In this document: one piece after another, positions 34,937-43,892 of the stretch
How positions within the stretch are numbered: the stretch's first letter is position 1
Layout: each line of letters begins with the position of its first letter
Assembly (NCBI GenBank): GCA_947476535.1
Contig: CANJRC010000012.1
Span: 1 to 55,723, forward strand
Length of the DNA stretch: 55,723 nucleotides
Direction of reading: 5' to 3'
From: Betaproteobacteria bacterium
GTDB taxonomy: Bacteria; Pseudomonadota; Gammaproteobacteria; Burkholderiales; SG8-39
Notes under the pieces: generated by a model
Seen by the model: the letters and a program-made list of their open reading frames with translations, nothing else
Told to the model about the DNA's origin: nothing
Database searches by the model: none
Translations under genes and position numbers: made by a program

Positions 34937-36089
34937 CCCGCCCCTGCCGGCATTCGGGGGGCATGGTTTCGTCAGCGCCGACGACCATGTAATGGAAGCC
35001 GCCGACGTATGGACGTCGCGCATGTCAAAATCCCGCTGGGGAGACAGGATCCCCCGCATCGCGGACCTCCCTGACGGATCGCAGCAATGGGTGATTGACG
35101 GCCAGCCGCTGCCCCTGAGGCTGGCCGGCCTCGCCGGTGCGATGCAACCGGACCGCACGCTGGAACCGCGCCGCTGGGACGAATTCGATCCTGCGGTGCT
35201 CCGGGCCGATGCGCGGCTAGGATCCATGGATGCCGACGGCACGAGCCACGCCGTGCTCTACCCCACTGTTGCCGGGCTGGCAGGCGGCACCTTCGGACGA
35301 GTGACGGATGCCGCCCTGGAACTGGCGTGCGTGCAAGCCTACAACGACTGGCTGGTTGAAGAGTGGGCTGGTGTAAGCAAGCGTTTCATCCCGCAGTGCA
35401 TCGTGCCGCTCGGCACGGTTGACGCGATGGTGACGGAGATCCGACGGGCGGTGAACATCGGCCACCGGGGCGTCGTCTTCCCGATGTTTCCGCAGCTCCT
35501 GCGCGACGTACCGCACATCAACGACCCCGCCTACGATGCCTTGTGGGCAACCTGCCAGGAGCTCGCAGTTCCGCTCTGCCTTCATGCCGGCGCGTCCAGT
35601 GAAATGCAGTACCCCGCAGACCCAACGCTGTCCCCAGTCCTCACCGATGCGCTCGACGCCATCACGCGCCCGCTAAGCAGCATCAGCGGCGTCTCGAACC
35701 TGCTGATCTCGGGAATCCTCAGCCGATTCCCAGGCATGAAAGTGGTGTTCGCGGAGAGCACCTTCGGGTGGGCCCAGTTCGTGCTCGAAACGGCCGACTA
35801 TCACCATGGCACCTTCCAGCTCGGGAAACAGGGCTACGATCTGATGCCGAGCGACCTGTTCAAGCGGCAGTGCTACCTGACCTCCTGGTACGACCGAACC
35901 GGCCTCAAGCATTCGGTCGAGCAGATCGGGGCAGGCAACCTGCTCTGGTCGAGCAATTTCCCGCAGGCGACTTCGCGGTGGCCCGACAGTAGGAGCACCA
36001 GCCTTGCGTGCTTCGGGGACATTGCGGGCCCGGACAGGGAGCGTATCCTTCGCGCCAATGCGTTGGAACTCTATCGCATCGAGGTTTAG
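34929..36089 (+). CDS. Amidohydrolase family 2-like protein, copy 4, altered active site
   Basis: A 386-residue relative of the preceding protein (shared FTSR/WTSRMSKSRWGDRIPRI region, AYNDWLVEEWAGVSKRFIP, VPLCLHAGASS). The late catalytic motif reads LWSSNFPQATSRWPDSR, where paralogues have SDFPH: Asp is replaced by Asn and His by Gln. The N-terminal metal site (VSADDHVMEA) is kept. It may be a non-catalytic partner of copy 3 or have a changed reaction. The GTG start at 34929 overlaps the end of copy 3 by eight bases. Confidence 0.88.
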   Translation: MNSPPLPAFGGHGFVSADDHVMEAADVWTSRMSKSRWGDRIPRIADLPDGSQQWVIDGQPLPLRLAGLAGAMQPDRTLEPRRWDEFDPAVLRADARLGSMDADGTSHAVLYPTVAGLAGGTFGRVTDAALELACVQAYNDWLVEEWAGVSKRFIPQCIVPLGTVDAMVTEIRRAVNIGHRGVVFPMFPQLLRDVPHINDPAYDALWATCQELAVPLCLHAGASSEMQYPADPTLSPVLTDALDAITRPLSSISGVSNLLISGILSRFPGMKVVFAESTFGWAQFVLETADYHHGTFQLGKQGYDLMPSDLFKRQCYLTSWYDRTGLKHSVEQIGAGNLLWSSNFPQATSRWPDSRSTSLACFGDIAGPDRERILRANALELYRIEV

Positions 36090-36170
36090 TCCGAGATCCC
36101 GAGCCGCCAGCTGCGCGAGGCTTCCTGCACCCGAATTCATACAACCAGAAGACAGAAACAGGAGAAGGCA

Positions 36171-37382
36171 TTGGAACCAGACCGGTCGCAATCGCTGCCA
36201 CTGAGCGGATTGAAGATACTCGAGGCCGCGACCATCATTGGTGGCCCCATGATCGCCGCGGTACTCTCGGACTACGGCGCAGATGTCATCAAGGTCGAGG
36301 ACCCCGGCGCAGGCGATCCGCAACGGAACGTCGGCCCCAAGAAGGAGGGCGTGCCGATCTGGTGGCAAATCAGCGGCAGGAACAAACGGTGCGTCACGCT
36401 GAATTTGCGGCACGCGAAGGGCCAGGAGATATTCCGAAAGCTGGCAAGCGAAGCCGACGTCGTCGTCAATGGATTTCGTCCCGGCCGGATCGAGAAATGG
36501 GGCCTGGGGTACGAAGACCTGCGCAAGATCAACCCCCGAATCATCATGGTCCACATTTCAGGTTTTGGCCAGACCGGACCATACGCGCATCGGCCGGGTT
36601 ATGGAACGCTGGCTGAGGCAATGTGCGGGTTTGCTTACACCAACGGACACGCTGACCGCCCCCCCTGCCTGCCGCAGATGGGGCTGGCCGATAGCGTGGC
36701 GGCGCTCTATGCGATGAACGCGGTGCTGACTGCGGTGTACGAACGGGACGTGAAAAAGTCCGGGCTCGGCCAGAGCATCGACGTCAGCCTGATCGAGCCT
36801 CTACTGACCTTCAACGCGCAGGTGACCTACTACGACCAGCTTGGAATCATTGCGCAGCGCTCGGGCAGCCGCACGCCCGAGGGCGGCCCGCGTGGGACGT
36901 ACCTGACTGCGGACGACCAATGGGTCGCATTCGCCGGGTCCAGCCCGTCGACGGCGAAGCGCATCCTGAATCTGATCGGCGGAAAGGCTTTGGTCGAAGA
37001 TGAACGCTTCGTCACCAACCCGGGGAGGGTGAAACATGCCGATGCGCTGGACAAAATCATCGGTGCATGGATTCGTGCGCGGCCGATCGCCGAGGTGCTG
37101 AGGGCCTTCGAGGAGGCTGATGCGCCGATTGCGCCCGTCTACGACTCGAAACAGATACTCGAGGATCCCCAATACATCGCGCGGGAAACCATGATCCCGA
37201 TGCCCCACCCGGTGCTTGGACAGATCAAGGTGCCGAATGTCGTGGCTCGACTGTCCCGCACGCCGGGAAGAATCAGGTGGCTGGGGCCTGACATGGGAGC
37301 GCACAACGACGAGGTTTACCGCGAGCAGCTCGGCTACTCGCCCGAGGAGCTTCAGGAACTGAAGAAGGACGGCGTCATCTGA
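36171..37382 (+). CDS. CaiB/BaiF-family (class III) CoA-transferase
   Basis: A 403-residue CoA-transferase moving CoA between carboxylic acids. Family features are LSGLKILEAATIIGGPMIAA, LSDYGADVIKVEDPGAGDPQ, NGFRPGRIEKWGLGYEDL, HISGFGQTGPYAHRPGYG and GLGQSIDVSLIEPLL with the likely catalytic Asp region. It begins at a TTG at 36171 preceded by GGAGAAGGCA; no ATG or GTG is better placed. It follows the amidohydrolase pair in the same direction and probably activates their substrate or product to the CoA ester. Confidence 0.93.
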   Translation: MEPDRSQSLPLSGLKILEAATIIGGPMIAAVLSDYGADVIKVEDPGAGDPQRNVGPKKEGVPIWWQISGRNKRCVTLNLRHAKGQEIFRKLASEADVVVNGFRPGRIEKWGLGYEDLRKINPRIIMVHISGFGQTGPYAHRPGYGTLAEAMCGFAYTNGHADRPPCLPQMGLADSVAALYAMNAVLTAVYERDVKKSGLGQSIDVSLIEPLLTFNAQVTYYDQLGIIAQRSGSRTPEGGPRGTYLTADDQWVAFAGSSPSTAKRILNLIGGKALVEDERFVTNPGRVKHADALDKIIGAWIRARPIAEVLRAFEEADAPIAPVYDSKQILEDPQYIARETMIPMPHPVLGQIKVPNVVARLSRTPGRIRWLGPDMGAHNDEVYREQLGYSPEELQELKKDGVI

Positions 37383-37416
37383 CCCTCCGTTTTCGGATCC
37401 GCCGGTCCCGTGACGC

Positions 37417-38430
37417 CTATTTCGCGACAATTCCCGATGACTGGGCGAGCGCGGTGTAGTGCTTCGTTTCCCTGGCAATCAGCGCCTGTATCTCGCTCGG
37501 AGTCGCCCTGAACGGATTGACGGCAATGCGCTTCATGAACTCCTTGGCCGCCGGCGTGTCCAGCCCTTCAGTCAGTTCCTTGTTGAGCCTTGCAACGATG
37601 TCGGCAGGAACTTTCAACGGGCCGTACAGCCCGAACCATGTCGAGGCAAGCATGTCCAGGCCCGATTCCTTGAGCGTCGGCACGTCCGGCAGCTGCGGGT
37701 CCCGGTCCGCCGAGCCGAACGCCAGGGGAATCGCCTTGCCTGAATCGATCATTGCTTTCGCGGTCGCCAGCGCAGTGACAAACATGTGTACATCGCCGCG
37801 CGCAAGTCCGCTCATCGCATCACCGCCGCCGGCATACGGGATTTCAACGATATCCAGATTGGCCAGCCGGACGAAGCCCAGTGTGTCTAGGTGGACAGTG
37901 TTGTTCGGCACGACACCATAGTTGAGTTTCTTGGGGTTGGCGCGAACATGCGCCACGAAATCCTTGATGTTGCGTGCCGGCATCGTGGCCGAAGAAAGCA
38001 CCAGCATCGGCACCTGTCCGATCGAGCCCATCGGTGTAAGACTGGTTGCGAGGTCGGTGGCCTGGCCCTTGATGAACATCCGTGCATACATGGTCGCACC
38101 GCCCAGAACGAGCAGGGTGTGGCCGTCGGGATTGGCCTTGGTGACGTGCTCGGCGCCGATGTACCCGCCGGCGCCCGCGCGATTCTCGACAATTACCGAC
38201 TGATTGAGCCGTGACTGCAGCGTGGATGCCACCAGCCGCCCGACCGCATCCACGGTTCCCGAGGGAGCAAAGGGAACAATCAGCGTTATTGGCCTGGAAG
38301 GATAGGTTTGGGCGGCAGCCGAAGCGGCCGCCGCGAGCAACACGATTCCCAGGCTCGCATTCCCCGCAAAAAAAACGCCCCTCGCCGCATGCCAAAGCCC
38401 CCTACACAACGACTTGAATGCCGATTGCAT
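37417..38430 (-). CDS. Tripartite tricarboxylate transporter receptor (Bug family), copy 5
   Basis: A 337-residue exported receptor. The signal region (NASLGIVLLAAAASAAAQ) is followed by YPSRPITLIVPFAPSGTVDA, VENRAGAGGYIGAEH, PDGHTLLVLGG and KKLNYGVVPNNTVHLDTL. GGGAGGAGAGT precedes the ATG at 38430. It lies 189 bases downstream of the second Sec glutaredoxin-DinB gene on the same strand and converges with the CoA-transferase gene. Confidence 0.92.
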   Translation of the reverse strand: MQSAFKSLCRGLWHAARGVFFAGNASLGIVLLAAAASAAAQTYPSRPITLIVPFAPSGTVDAVGRLVASTLQSRLNQSVIVENRAGAGGYIGAEHVTKANPDGHTLLVLGGATMYARMFIKGQATDLATSLTPMGSIGQVPMLVLSSATMPARNIKDFVAHVRANPKKLNYGVVPNNTVHLDTLGFVRLANLDIVEIPYAGGGDAMSGLARGDVHMFVTALATAKAMIDSGKAIPLAFGSADRDPQLPDVPTLKESGLDMLASTWFGLYGPLKVPADIVARLNKELTEGLDTPAAKEFMKRIAVNPFRATPSEIQALIARETKHYTALAQSSGIVAK

Positions 38431-38619
38431 ACTCTCCTCCCGTCACGATTCTTCTCCTGCTTCCGCGTTGAGCCTCGAATTGCCAAAGCACCCACACACC
38501 CCGCCCGGCCATTGGAGCAAGAACCGGGTTGATCCATCAGGACTGCTCAAGTTGACCATAGCTCATGCGTTGACGCAATGCCTCACCGCGCATGGCGCCT
38601 GGCGCGCCCCCCAACGCCT

Positions 38620-39498
38620 TCAGCCCCACACCACTTCAGGCAGGTTCAGTCCCTGGTAGGCAGCATCGGTCAGGGGCTCGTTTGGCTCGATGTCCATGGC
38701 GCGTAGCACATGCATGAGCTGGCGCGTGTGCTGCGCAAGTCCATACGTCATCCCCTGCAGCACCTCGTGCAGGCTGTTCTTTCCGAACAGGGCATGCACC
38801 TCGCACCCCAGGTCGCGCCCGCCGGTCTCATCCCACCATTGGCGGATCCCGTGGACGATCTGATCGACCTGCCTGGCCATTTCCGGCAGATCGGCATGCG
38901 TATCTGGCTCGCCGAGCGGCGCGAGTATCTCGATACGGTCGTATCCCGCTGCAGCCGGTGCTTTGGCAATGACCTCGAACTTTCTCCCGTGCCCGATGAT
39001 GTGCCGCACCAGCCCGATATTGGTATCGTGCGGGACATAAGGGGTACCGTCCGGGTGTCGGACCAACTCGCCATCTTTCGTTCTGAGTGGCTCACCCTTC
39101 ATGCCCGGGATCTTGTCGTCGTAGCGATCGCGCGGCAACTGCTGCGCGTAGCGGGTGGCTGCAGTCAACAGGAATATCGCACGGTCGACCAATTCAGGTC
39201 CGGGGATCAGCGCCTTCGCGGGCTCGCCCAGTCCAAGCAAGGAGTCAAGCTCACGGTACTTGGTGCTGAACGCGTCCACGTTGATGAAATGGTCGCCCAC
39301 CGAAATCGCGGGCAAGGTCCGCACGTTCCGCCCCTTGAGCTCTTCAAACCCTTCCGGGTTCGACTGCAGGTTGATGGCGTCGAACTCGACGCCGCGTGTC
39401 CTAAGGTAATCCTTTACCCGGACACACTGCGATCAGCCAGGCACCCAGTACACGCGAACGCCTTTATCCGATCCTGACTTGCCTTTGACGGTGTCCAT
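38620..39498 (-). CDS. Candidate selenoprotein: Sec glutaredoxin-like domain fused to DinB-like domain, copy 2 (UGA at 39433-39435)
   Basis: With UGA read as Sec the product has 292 residues, Sec at 22. MDTVKGKSGSDKGVRVYWVPG is followed by Sec-SQC, VRVKDYLRTRGVEFDAINLQ, the cis-Pro turn RTLPAISVGDHFINVD and then a DinB-like helical domain (LVRHIIGHGRKF and GLAQHTRQLMHVL), ending EPLTDAAYQGLNLPEVVWG. This tail matches copy 1 (EPLTDELLAGLPIP). The ATG has a strong AGGGAGG site, so translation of the short 5' part is clearly intended, and only UGA readthrough joins it to the rest. A two-tier hairpin follows. One DinB histidine of copy 1 is glycine here. Function is not known; it is divergent from a flavoprotein gene. 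Confidence 0.88.
39396..39425 (-). promoter_or_regulatory. Candidate bacterial SECIS stem-loop of Sec glutaredoxin-DinB copy 2
   Basis: On the minus strand a lower stem GTGTCC/GGACAC and an upper stem GGTAA/TTACC are joined by a small internal loop and close the tetraloop AGGA. The apical loop starts 19 nt after the UGA and has G in its second position. Eleven pairs in all make this the best of the four hairpins. Confidence 0.8.
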
Positions 39499-39645
39499 GC
39501 CATTCCTCCCTTGGTTGCACCGAGAATACCAAATACTGCCCGAACCCCGGGGAACGCGAGCACAGCGTGTCCGGATGAAATGTGGATTGACCTGAACGCA
39601 ATCCCGTCGCATGCTTCGCCAACACTGTCGCGGGGGATAGAACAC

Positions 39646-41097
39646 ATGGAGCAAAAGGCTTTTGACATTGTGGTCGTCGGGGCTGGGCCCGGAGGCATGT
39701 GCGCCGCCATTGCCGCGGCCGATGCGGGTGCGTCGGTGGTGGTACTGGAGGCACTGGACCAGATCGGTGGCAATGCGGTCTGGTCCACGGGCTACCTGGT
39801 GTTCTGCAATTACGACATGCAGGATGAGCGCGGACTGAAGGACAGCGAAGAGCACTTCATGAACGATGCGCGCGCCGAGGTGGCGCGGCAACAGGAGCTC
39901 TACGGCATCGTGTGGGACGAAGCCCTCACCCGCCTCTACGCCAAGGGGATGGCTGCCACCTACCGCTTTCTGAGGCGCTACGGCGTCACCTTCGAGCGGC
40001 TGATCGAACGCCCGTTGCAGCACACTGTGCATCGCATGGCCAAGCTCGACGACACATTCGCCCTGCGCCCCGCTTTCGAGCGCGCGTTTGCCGAGCGCAA
40101 CATTCCCGTGGTGTACAAGACGCGCGCACGGCGACTGCTGAGCGACCAGGGACGAGTGACCGGCGTGCGTGCGGCCAACACCGACGGAGTCGAAACCGAC
40201 TACATCGCGCGCCGTGGCGTTGTGCTTGCCACCGGCGGCTACCAGGCCAATGCGAAGATTCGCCGGCGCTACCAGCCGGAGCACCTTGCCAATACGCCCT
40301 ACCTCGGCGTGGAGACCTGTCGCGGCGACGGCCACCTCATGGGCCAATCGATGGGCGGTGACCTGATCAACATGACCATGGTGCAGCCGCTGGTGATGGT
40401 GGCCTCCCTGTTCGTGGAAGACGTCATTGCGGTGAACCTCGCCGGCGAGCGCTTTCACGACGAAGCCGGTCCCTACGACGATCGCGTGCACGCGTTACTC
40501 GCGCAGTCCGAGCGCAAGGCCTTCTACATCTTCGATGACGCGACTTTCAATGCCAAAAAACACCTCGTCAACGAAATGCCTGGCGAATTGCACAGCGCCG
40601 ACACCCTGGCCGAGCTGGCGGCAAAGATGGGATGCCCGGCGGGCACGCTGGAGAAAACCGTGGCGACATGGAACGCCATGCTGGCCTCGGATGCGACGCG
40701 CGACCCGCTGTTCGGGCGCGTGGTCATGCCGAGTGGCCGCAAGGGCATTACAGCCGGGCCGTTCCATGCCGCGCGCATGGTGCTGGGCGTGAATTTTCCC
40801 GCCGGCGGTTTTCGCACCACGCTGTCCATGGCGGTGGTCGATGTGCACGGCGATCCCGTTTCGGGCCTCTATGCTGCGGGCGACACCGTGGGCGGCGTGA
40901 ATCCCTGCCTGGGCCTCGGCGGCATCCACATTTCATCGGCAATGACGCTGGGCTTCGTCGCGGGCGGAGCAGCGGCCCGCCAGGAGACCGGCAGCGTTCA
41001 CGCGTTGCCCGAATCAGGCGACTTGCCGGCGACGCGGGCAAAGCAAAAGATCGCGATCGTTCACCTGCCCCAGGAACGAGCCGAGCCGGCCCGGTAG
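39646..41097 (+). CDS. FAD-dependent oxidoreductase, fumarate reductase/ketosteroid dehydrogenase type, second copy
   Basis: A 483-residue flavoprotein. FDIVVVGAGPGGMCAAIAAA is the FAD-binding fold, then VVVLEALDQIGGNAVWSTG, VVLATGGYQANAKIRRRYQ, NFPAGGFRTTLSMAVVDVH and NPCLGLGGIHISSAMTLG, the C-terminal FAD contact. The ATG at 39646 follows GGGGGATAG. It is divergently transcribed from the Sec glutaredoxin-DinB gene across 147 bases, so the two may be co-regulated. It probably dehydrogenates or reduces an organic acid or cyclic ketone. Confidence 0.88.
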   Translation: MEQKAFDIVVVGAGPGGMCAAIAAADAGASVVVLEALDQIGGNAVWSTGYLVFCNYDMQDERGLKDSEEHFMNDARAEVARQQELYGIVWDEALTRLYAKGMAATYRFLRRYGVTFERLIERPLQHTVHRMAKLDDTFALRPAFERAFAERNIPVVYKTRARRLLSDQGRVTGVRAANTDGVETDYIARRGVVLATGGYQANAKIRRRYQPEHLANTPYLGVETCRGDGHLMGQSMGGDLINMTMVQPLVMVASLFVEDVIAVNLAGERFHDEAGPYDDRVHALLAQSERKAFYIFDDATFNAKKHLVNEMPGELHSADTLAELAAKMGCPAGTLEKTVATWNAMLASDATRDPLFGRVVMPSGRKGITAGPFHAARMVLGVNFPAGGFRTTLSMAVVDVHGDPVSGLYAAGDTVGGVNPCLGLGGIHISSAMTLGFVAGGAAARQETGSVHALPESGDLPATRAKQKIAIVHLPQERAEPAR

Positions 41098-41197
41098 ATT
41101 GCACGGCGCGCGAGGTGATTTCGACGAGCGCCGTATGCCTGCCAACAGCTACACTGCTGCCTTATCCCCTGTCTGAACCGCCAAAGTGGGAACATCC

Positions 41198-41956
41198 ATG
41201 ACAACACTCCAGTATCTCCGTCTGCGACCGTATGCGGTGCTCATCGTATTCGCATTGCTTGCCGGCTGCGCCGGCATCAGCAGCGGACCCGCCATCGACT
41301 ACGCGGCCATCATCGCCGCCCCCGACCGCAGCGAGGCGGACCGCAGGAACGACGTGCGGCGCAAGGCCGTGGAACTGCTCGCCTTTACTGGTGTGCGCCC
41401 GGGCATGAAAGTACTCGATGTCGCCACCGGCGGTGGCTACAGCACTGAACTGATGGCACGGGCCGCCGGCCCGACGGGCACGGTGTACGGGCAGGACTCC
41501 CCCACCACCATTGCCGGCGCGCGCACCGCCTACGACAACCGCGCTAAGACACCGGCCATGAAGAACGTCATACGCCTGATGCGCAGCTTCGACGATCCGG
41601 TGCCCGCCGACGTGCGCGATTTCGACCTCATCACCTTCTTCTTCGAATACCACGAGATGCCCAAGGCCGGCATCGACTTCGCGAAAATGAACCGGCGCCT
41701 GTTCGAGATCCTGAAGCCGGGTGGCGTGCTGGTGATCGCCGACCATTCCGCACTGGCTGGCACCGGCGGCGAAGTGGGCCCGACCCTGCATCGCATCGAG
41801 GAAGCCTTCGTGCGCAAGCACGTGGAAGCCGCCGGATTTCGGTTGATCGAGGAAGGCAACTTCCTGCGCAGCCCCGCCGACAAGCGCGATGTCCCGGTGT
41901 TCAAGAACTCGGTGCCGAATGATGAATTCGTGCTGAAATTCCAGAAACCGAGGTAA
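41198..41956 (+). CDS. Lipoprotein with SAM-dependent methyltransferase-like fold
   Basis: A 252-residue protein. A lipoprotein signal (VLIVFALLAGCAG) gives a lipidated Cys, so the rest should face the periplasm. The body looks like a class I methyltransferase: GVRPGMKVLDVATGGGYSTE is motif I, FDLITFFFEYHEM motif II-IV, and EILKPGGVLVIADHSALAG motif V. SAM is not normally available outside the cytoplasm, so the activity is puzzling; related exported proteins occur in Proteobacteria. The ATG at 41198 is chosen over a GTG four codons upstream. Confidence 0.85.
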   Translation: MTTLQYLRLRPYAVLIVFALLAGCAGISSGPAIDYAAIIAAPDRSEADRRNDVRRKAVELLAFTGVRPGMKVLDVATGGGYSTELMARAAGPTGTVYGQDSPTTIAGARTAYDNRAKTPAMKNVIRLMRSFDDPVPADVRDFDLITFFFEYHEMPKAGIDFAKMNRRLFEILKPGGVLVIADHSALAGTGGEVGPTLHRIEEAFVRKHVEAAGFRLIEEGNFLRSPADKRDVPVFKNSVPNDEFVLKFQKPR

Positions 41957-42043
41957 TCGAGGCGGGTTACTCGATCACGCGGAAGCTACGTTGCCGGCAA
42001 CCGCAGCGATGAGGTTGCGCTCTCGCTCCAAGCGCCAGAGGGG

Positions 42044-43186
42044 CTACCTCGGCTTTCTTCCCTGGGGCGGACGCAACAGCCATGCCGAGCCCACGAGAAT
42101 TGCAGCCGTGGTCCACGGTGCGCCCGCAAAACCGATCAGCGAGGCGATGAAGCCCATCAGCGGGGGACCGGTGACGCGCGTGGCGCTGTTGGTCATCATG
42201 CGCAGCCCCATCGCCGCGCCCGGCTGCCCGGGCGTGGCGCGCTTGTACATCAGCATCGTGCTCAGCGCCTGCCCTCCTCCCATCCCCAGCCCGAACAGCA
42301 CGCACACCACGGCGAGCCACGCTGCAGCGGGCGCCAGGGGCAGCATCGAGAAGGCGAACGCGCTACCAAGGAAACACAGCCCGAGCAGGCGCTCCTCGCT
42401 GTAGCGCGCGGTCAGGCGCGGCAGCAGGAGGCACACCAGCACGGCGGCGATCGACGAGCTGCCCAGCAGCCAGCCGATGGTCGATGCCGGCAGCGCCAGC
42501 GCGTGGCCGAACAGCGGCACGAAAAACGGGAACAATTCCATGGACAGTTGCACCGCGCCGCTTGCCGCCAGCACCCGCAGCACCTGCCGGTCGGCGAGCG
42601 CACCCCTCAGGCTGGGCGCCTGCCCCGCGCACCGCGCGCCGCCGGGCAGGCGTCCACCCCACACTGCGAGCATCAGCACGGTCAGCAATGCAATGGGCAG
42701 CAGCACAAGACACGTGCTGGCGTGGCCGAAGGCATCGATCGAGTATCCGGCGATGAGCGGGCCGAACAACTGGGTCGACCACGCCCAGAGCGTGTAGTGG
42801 CTGAAGTTGCGCGCAAGCTCGCCCGGAGGACTCAGCATGCCCACCAACGCCTGCGTCTGCACGATCACGAACGCCGACCAGACGCCACAGAAGGCGCACG
42901 CGACATAAATCACCGGCATGCTCGGAAAGAAGTAAGGCAGGCTGATGCCAAAGGCGCCACTGCAGGCCGCGGCCGCCAGCAGCCACCTCGCGCCGAACCG
43001 GTCCTGCAGGACGCCCGCGGGATAGGACAGCAACAATGGAAAGATCTGCGTGGCCGTGGCCAACAGGCCCACGGCAAAGGGACTCGCGCCCAGATTGAGC
43101 GCATACAGGACGAACAGCACCCGAGCGCCGGTCATGGCCACGAACGGAACGAACATGGCGAAGTGGACAAACAGGACGAGGTTCAA
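42044..43186 (-). CDS. Major facilitator superfamily permease, second copy
   Basis: A 380-residue membrane transporter with about twelve helices. It has the cytoplasmic motif GVLQDRFGARWLLAAAACS between helices 2 and 3 and a central loop (GGRLPGGARCAGQAPSLRG). The frame opens at a TTG at 43186 without a clear ribosome site; an ATG ten codons in is the alternative. It converges with the methyltransferase gene and lies downstream of the small lipoprotein gene. The substrate is unknown. Confidence 0.85.
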   Translation of the reverse strand: MNLVLFVHFAMFVPFVAMTGARVLFVLYALNLGASPFAVGLLATATQIFPLLLSYPAGVLQDRFGARWLLAAAACSGAFGISLPYFFPSMPVIYVACAFCGVWSAFVIVQTQALVGMLSPPGELARNFSHYTLWAWSTQLFGPLIAGYSIDAFGHASTCLVLLPIALLTVLMLAVWGGRLPGGARCAGQAPSLRGALADRQVLRVLAASGAVQLSMELFPFFVPLFGHALALPASTIGWLLGSSSIAAVLVCLLLPRLTARYSEERLLGLCFLGSAFAFSMLPLAPAAAWLAVVCVLFGLGMGGGQALSTMLMYKRATPGQPGAAMGLRMMTNSATRVTGPPLMGFIASLIGFAGAPWTTAAILVGSAWLLRPPQGRKPR

Positions 43187-43225
43187 GGCGTCAGCCCGGT
43201 CGCGCGGGCTTGCGCAGCCCGAGGA

Positions 43226-43399
43226 TCAATAGCCTTCCTTGAGCGGGTCCGCTACGCGAGGCGCCTCGTCGGCCTTGCTCGACTTGCCGGGCTCGACTCT
43301 GAGCGCATTCCCGGGTGCGGTGGGCTCGGGCCCTTCCCTGCCACAGGCGGTCAGCGTGATGAACAAGCAAAGCATCAGGGTCAGCAGCGTTCTCTGCAT
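43226..43399 (-). CDS. Small lipoprotein, 57 residues
   Basis: A short gene with a clear GAGGTGATCC site before its ATG. MQRTLLTLMLCLFITLTACG is a lipoprotein signal with the lipidated Cys at 19, followed by a Pro/Lys/Glu-rich tail (REGPEPTAPGNALRVEPGKS) ending DPLKEGY. The Cys-Gly-x-x-Gly-Pro start of the mature part is reminiscent of LptM/YifL-type small outer-membrane lipoproteins, but the match is too short to name it so. It lies 42 bases after the VOC gene in the same direction. Confidence 0.75.
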   Translation of the reverse strand: MQRTLLTLMLCLFITLTACGREGPEPTAPGNALRVEPGKSSKADEAPRVADPLKEGY

Positions 43400-43441
43400 G
43401 GATCACCTCGCAATATAGCGCCGCATGGCGCATTCCTTTTT

Positions 43442-43858
43442 TCAGACAAACCACTGGATGCTGTCGCCGAGGTTCCAGTGCTTCTTGCCGTGGGCAATCC
43501 GCTTCGCCAGGTTGGACACCGCAATCTCCAGCTTGTGCCCGCTGGGATCGAGGAAGTAATACGACTCGCCTTCGCTCAGGTTGTCCATCCAAACTTTTGC
43601 GCCGAGTGCCGCCAGTTTTGTCTTGATCGCATCGAAAGTGGCTTGATCCACGGTCAGCGCAATGTGGGACAGGTCTCCCGCAGGAATCGCGCCGCGATCG
43701 GGCGAGCGCTCGATCACGAACCACAGGTCCCCCGCCGTTAGATACGCGCTCCTGGGATTCTTCTGGATCGGTTTGAAGCCGAGCACATCCGCGTAGAACC
43801 GGAACGACTCGTCCATGTCGTTGACCGACAAGGTGATGTGGTTGACACCTGAAATCAT
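43442..43858 (-). CDS. VOC-superfamily metalloprotein, FosA-like
   Basis: A 138-residue vicinal-oxygen-chelate protein. MISGVNHITLSVNDMDESFR begins the first beta-alpha-beta module and LSHIALTVDQATFDAI the second. The metal ligands expected for FosA (His7, His64, Glu110) are present here as His7, His65 and Glu111 (HKLEIAV). FosA adds glutathione to fosfomycin; close homologues in environmental bacteria may act on other electrophiles. GGGGAGCACG precedes the ATG. It follows a Bug receptor gene by 34 bases. Confidence 0.88.
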   Translation of the reverse strand: MISGVNHITLSVNDMDESFRFYADVLGFKPIQKNPRSAYLTAGDLWFVIERSPDRGAIPAGDLSHIALTVDQATFDAIKTKLAALGAKVWMDNLSEGESYYFLDPSGHKLEIAVSNLAKRIAHGKKHWNLGDSIQWFV

Positions 43859-43892
43859 CGTGCTCCCCTGCTCAAGTTGAAGATGAAGCCGC

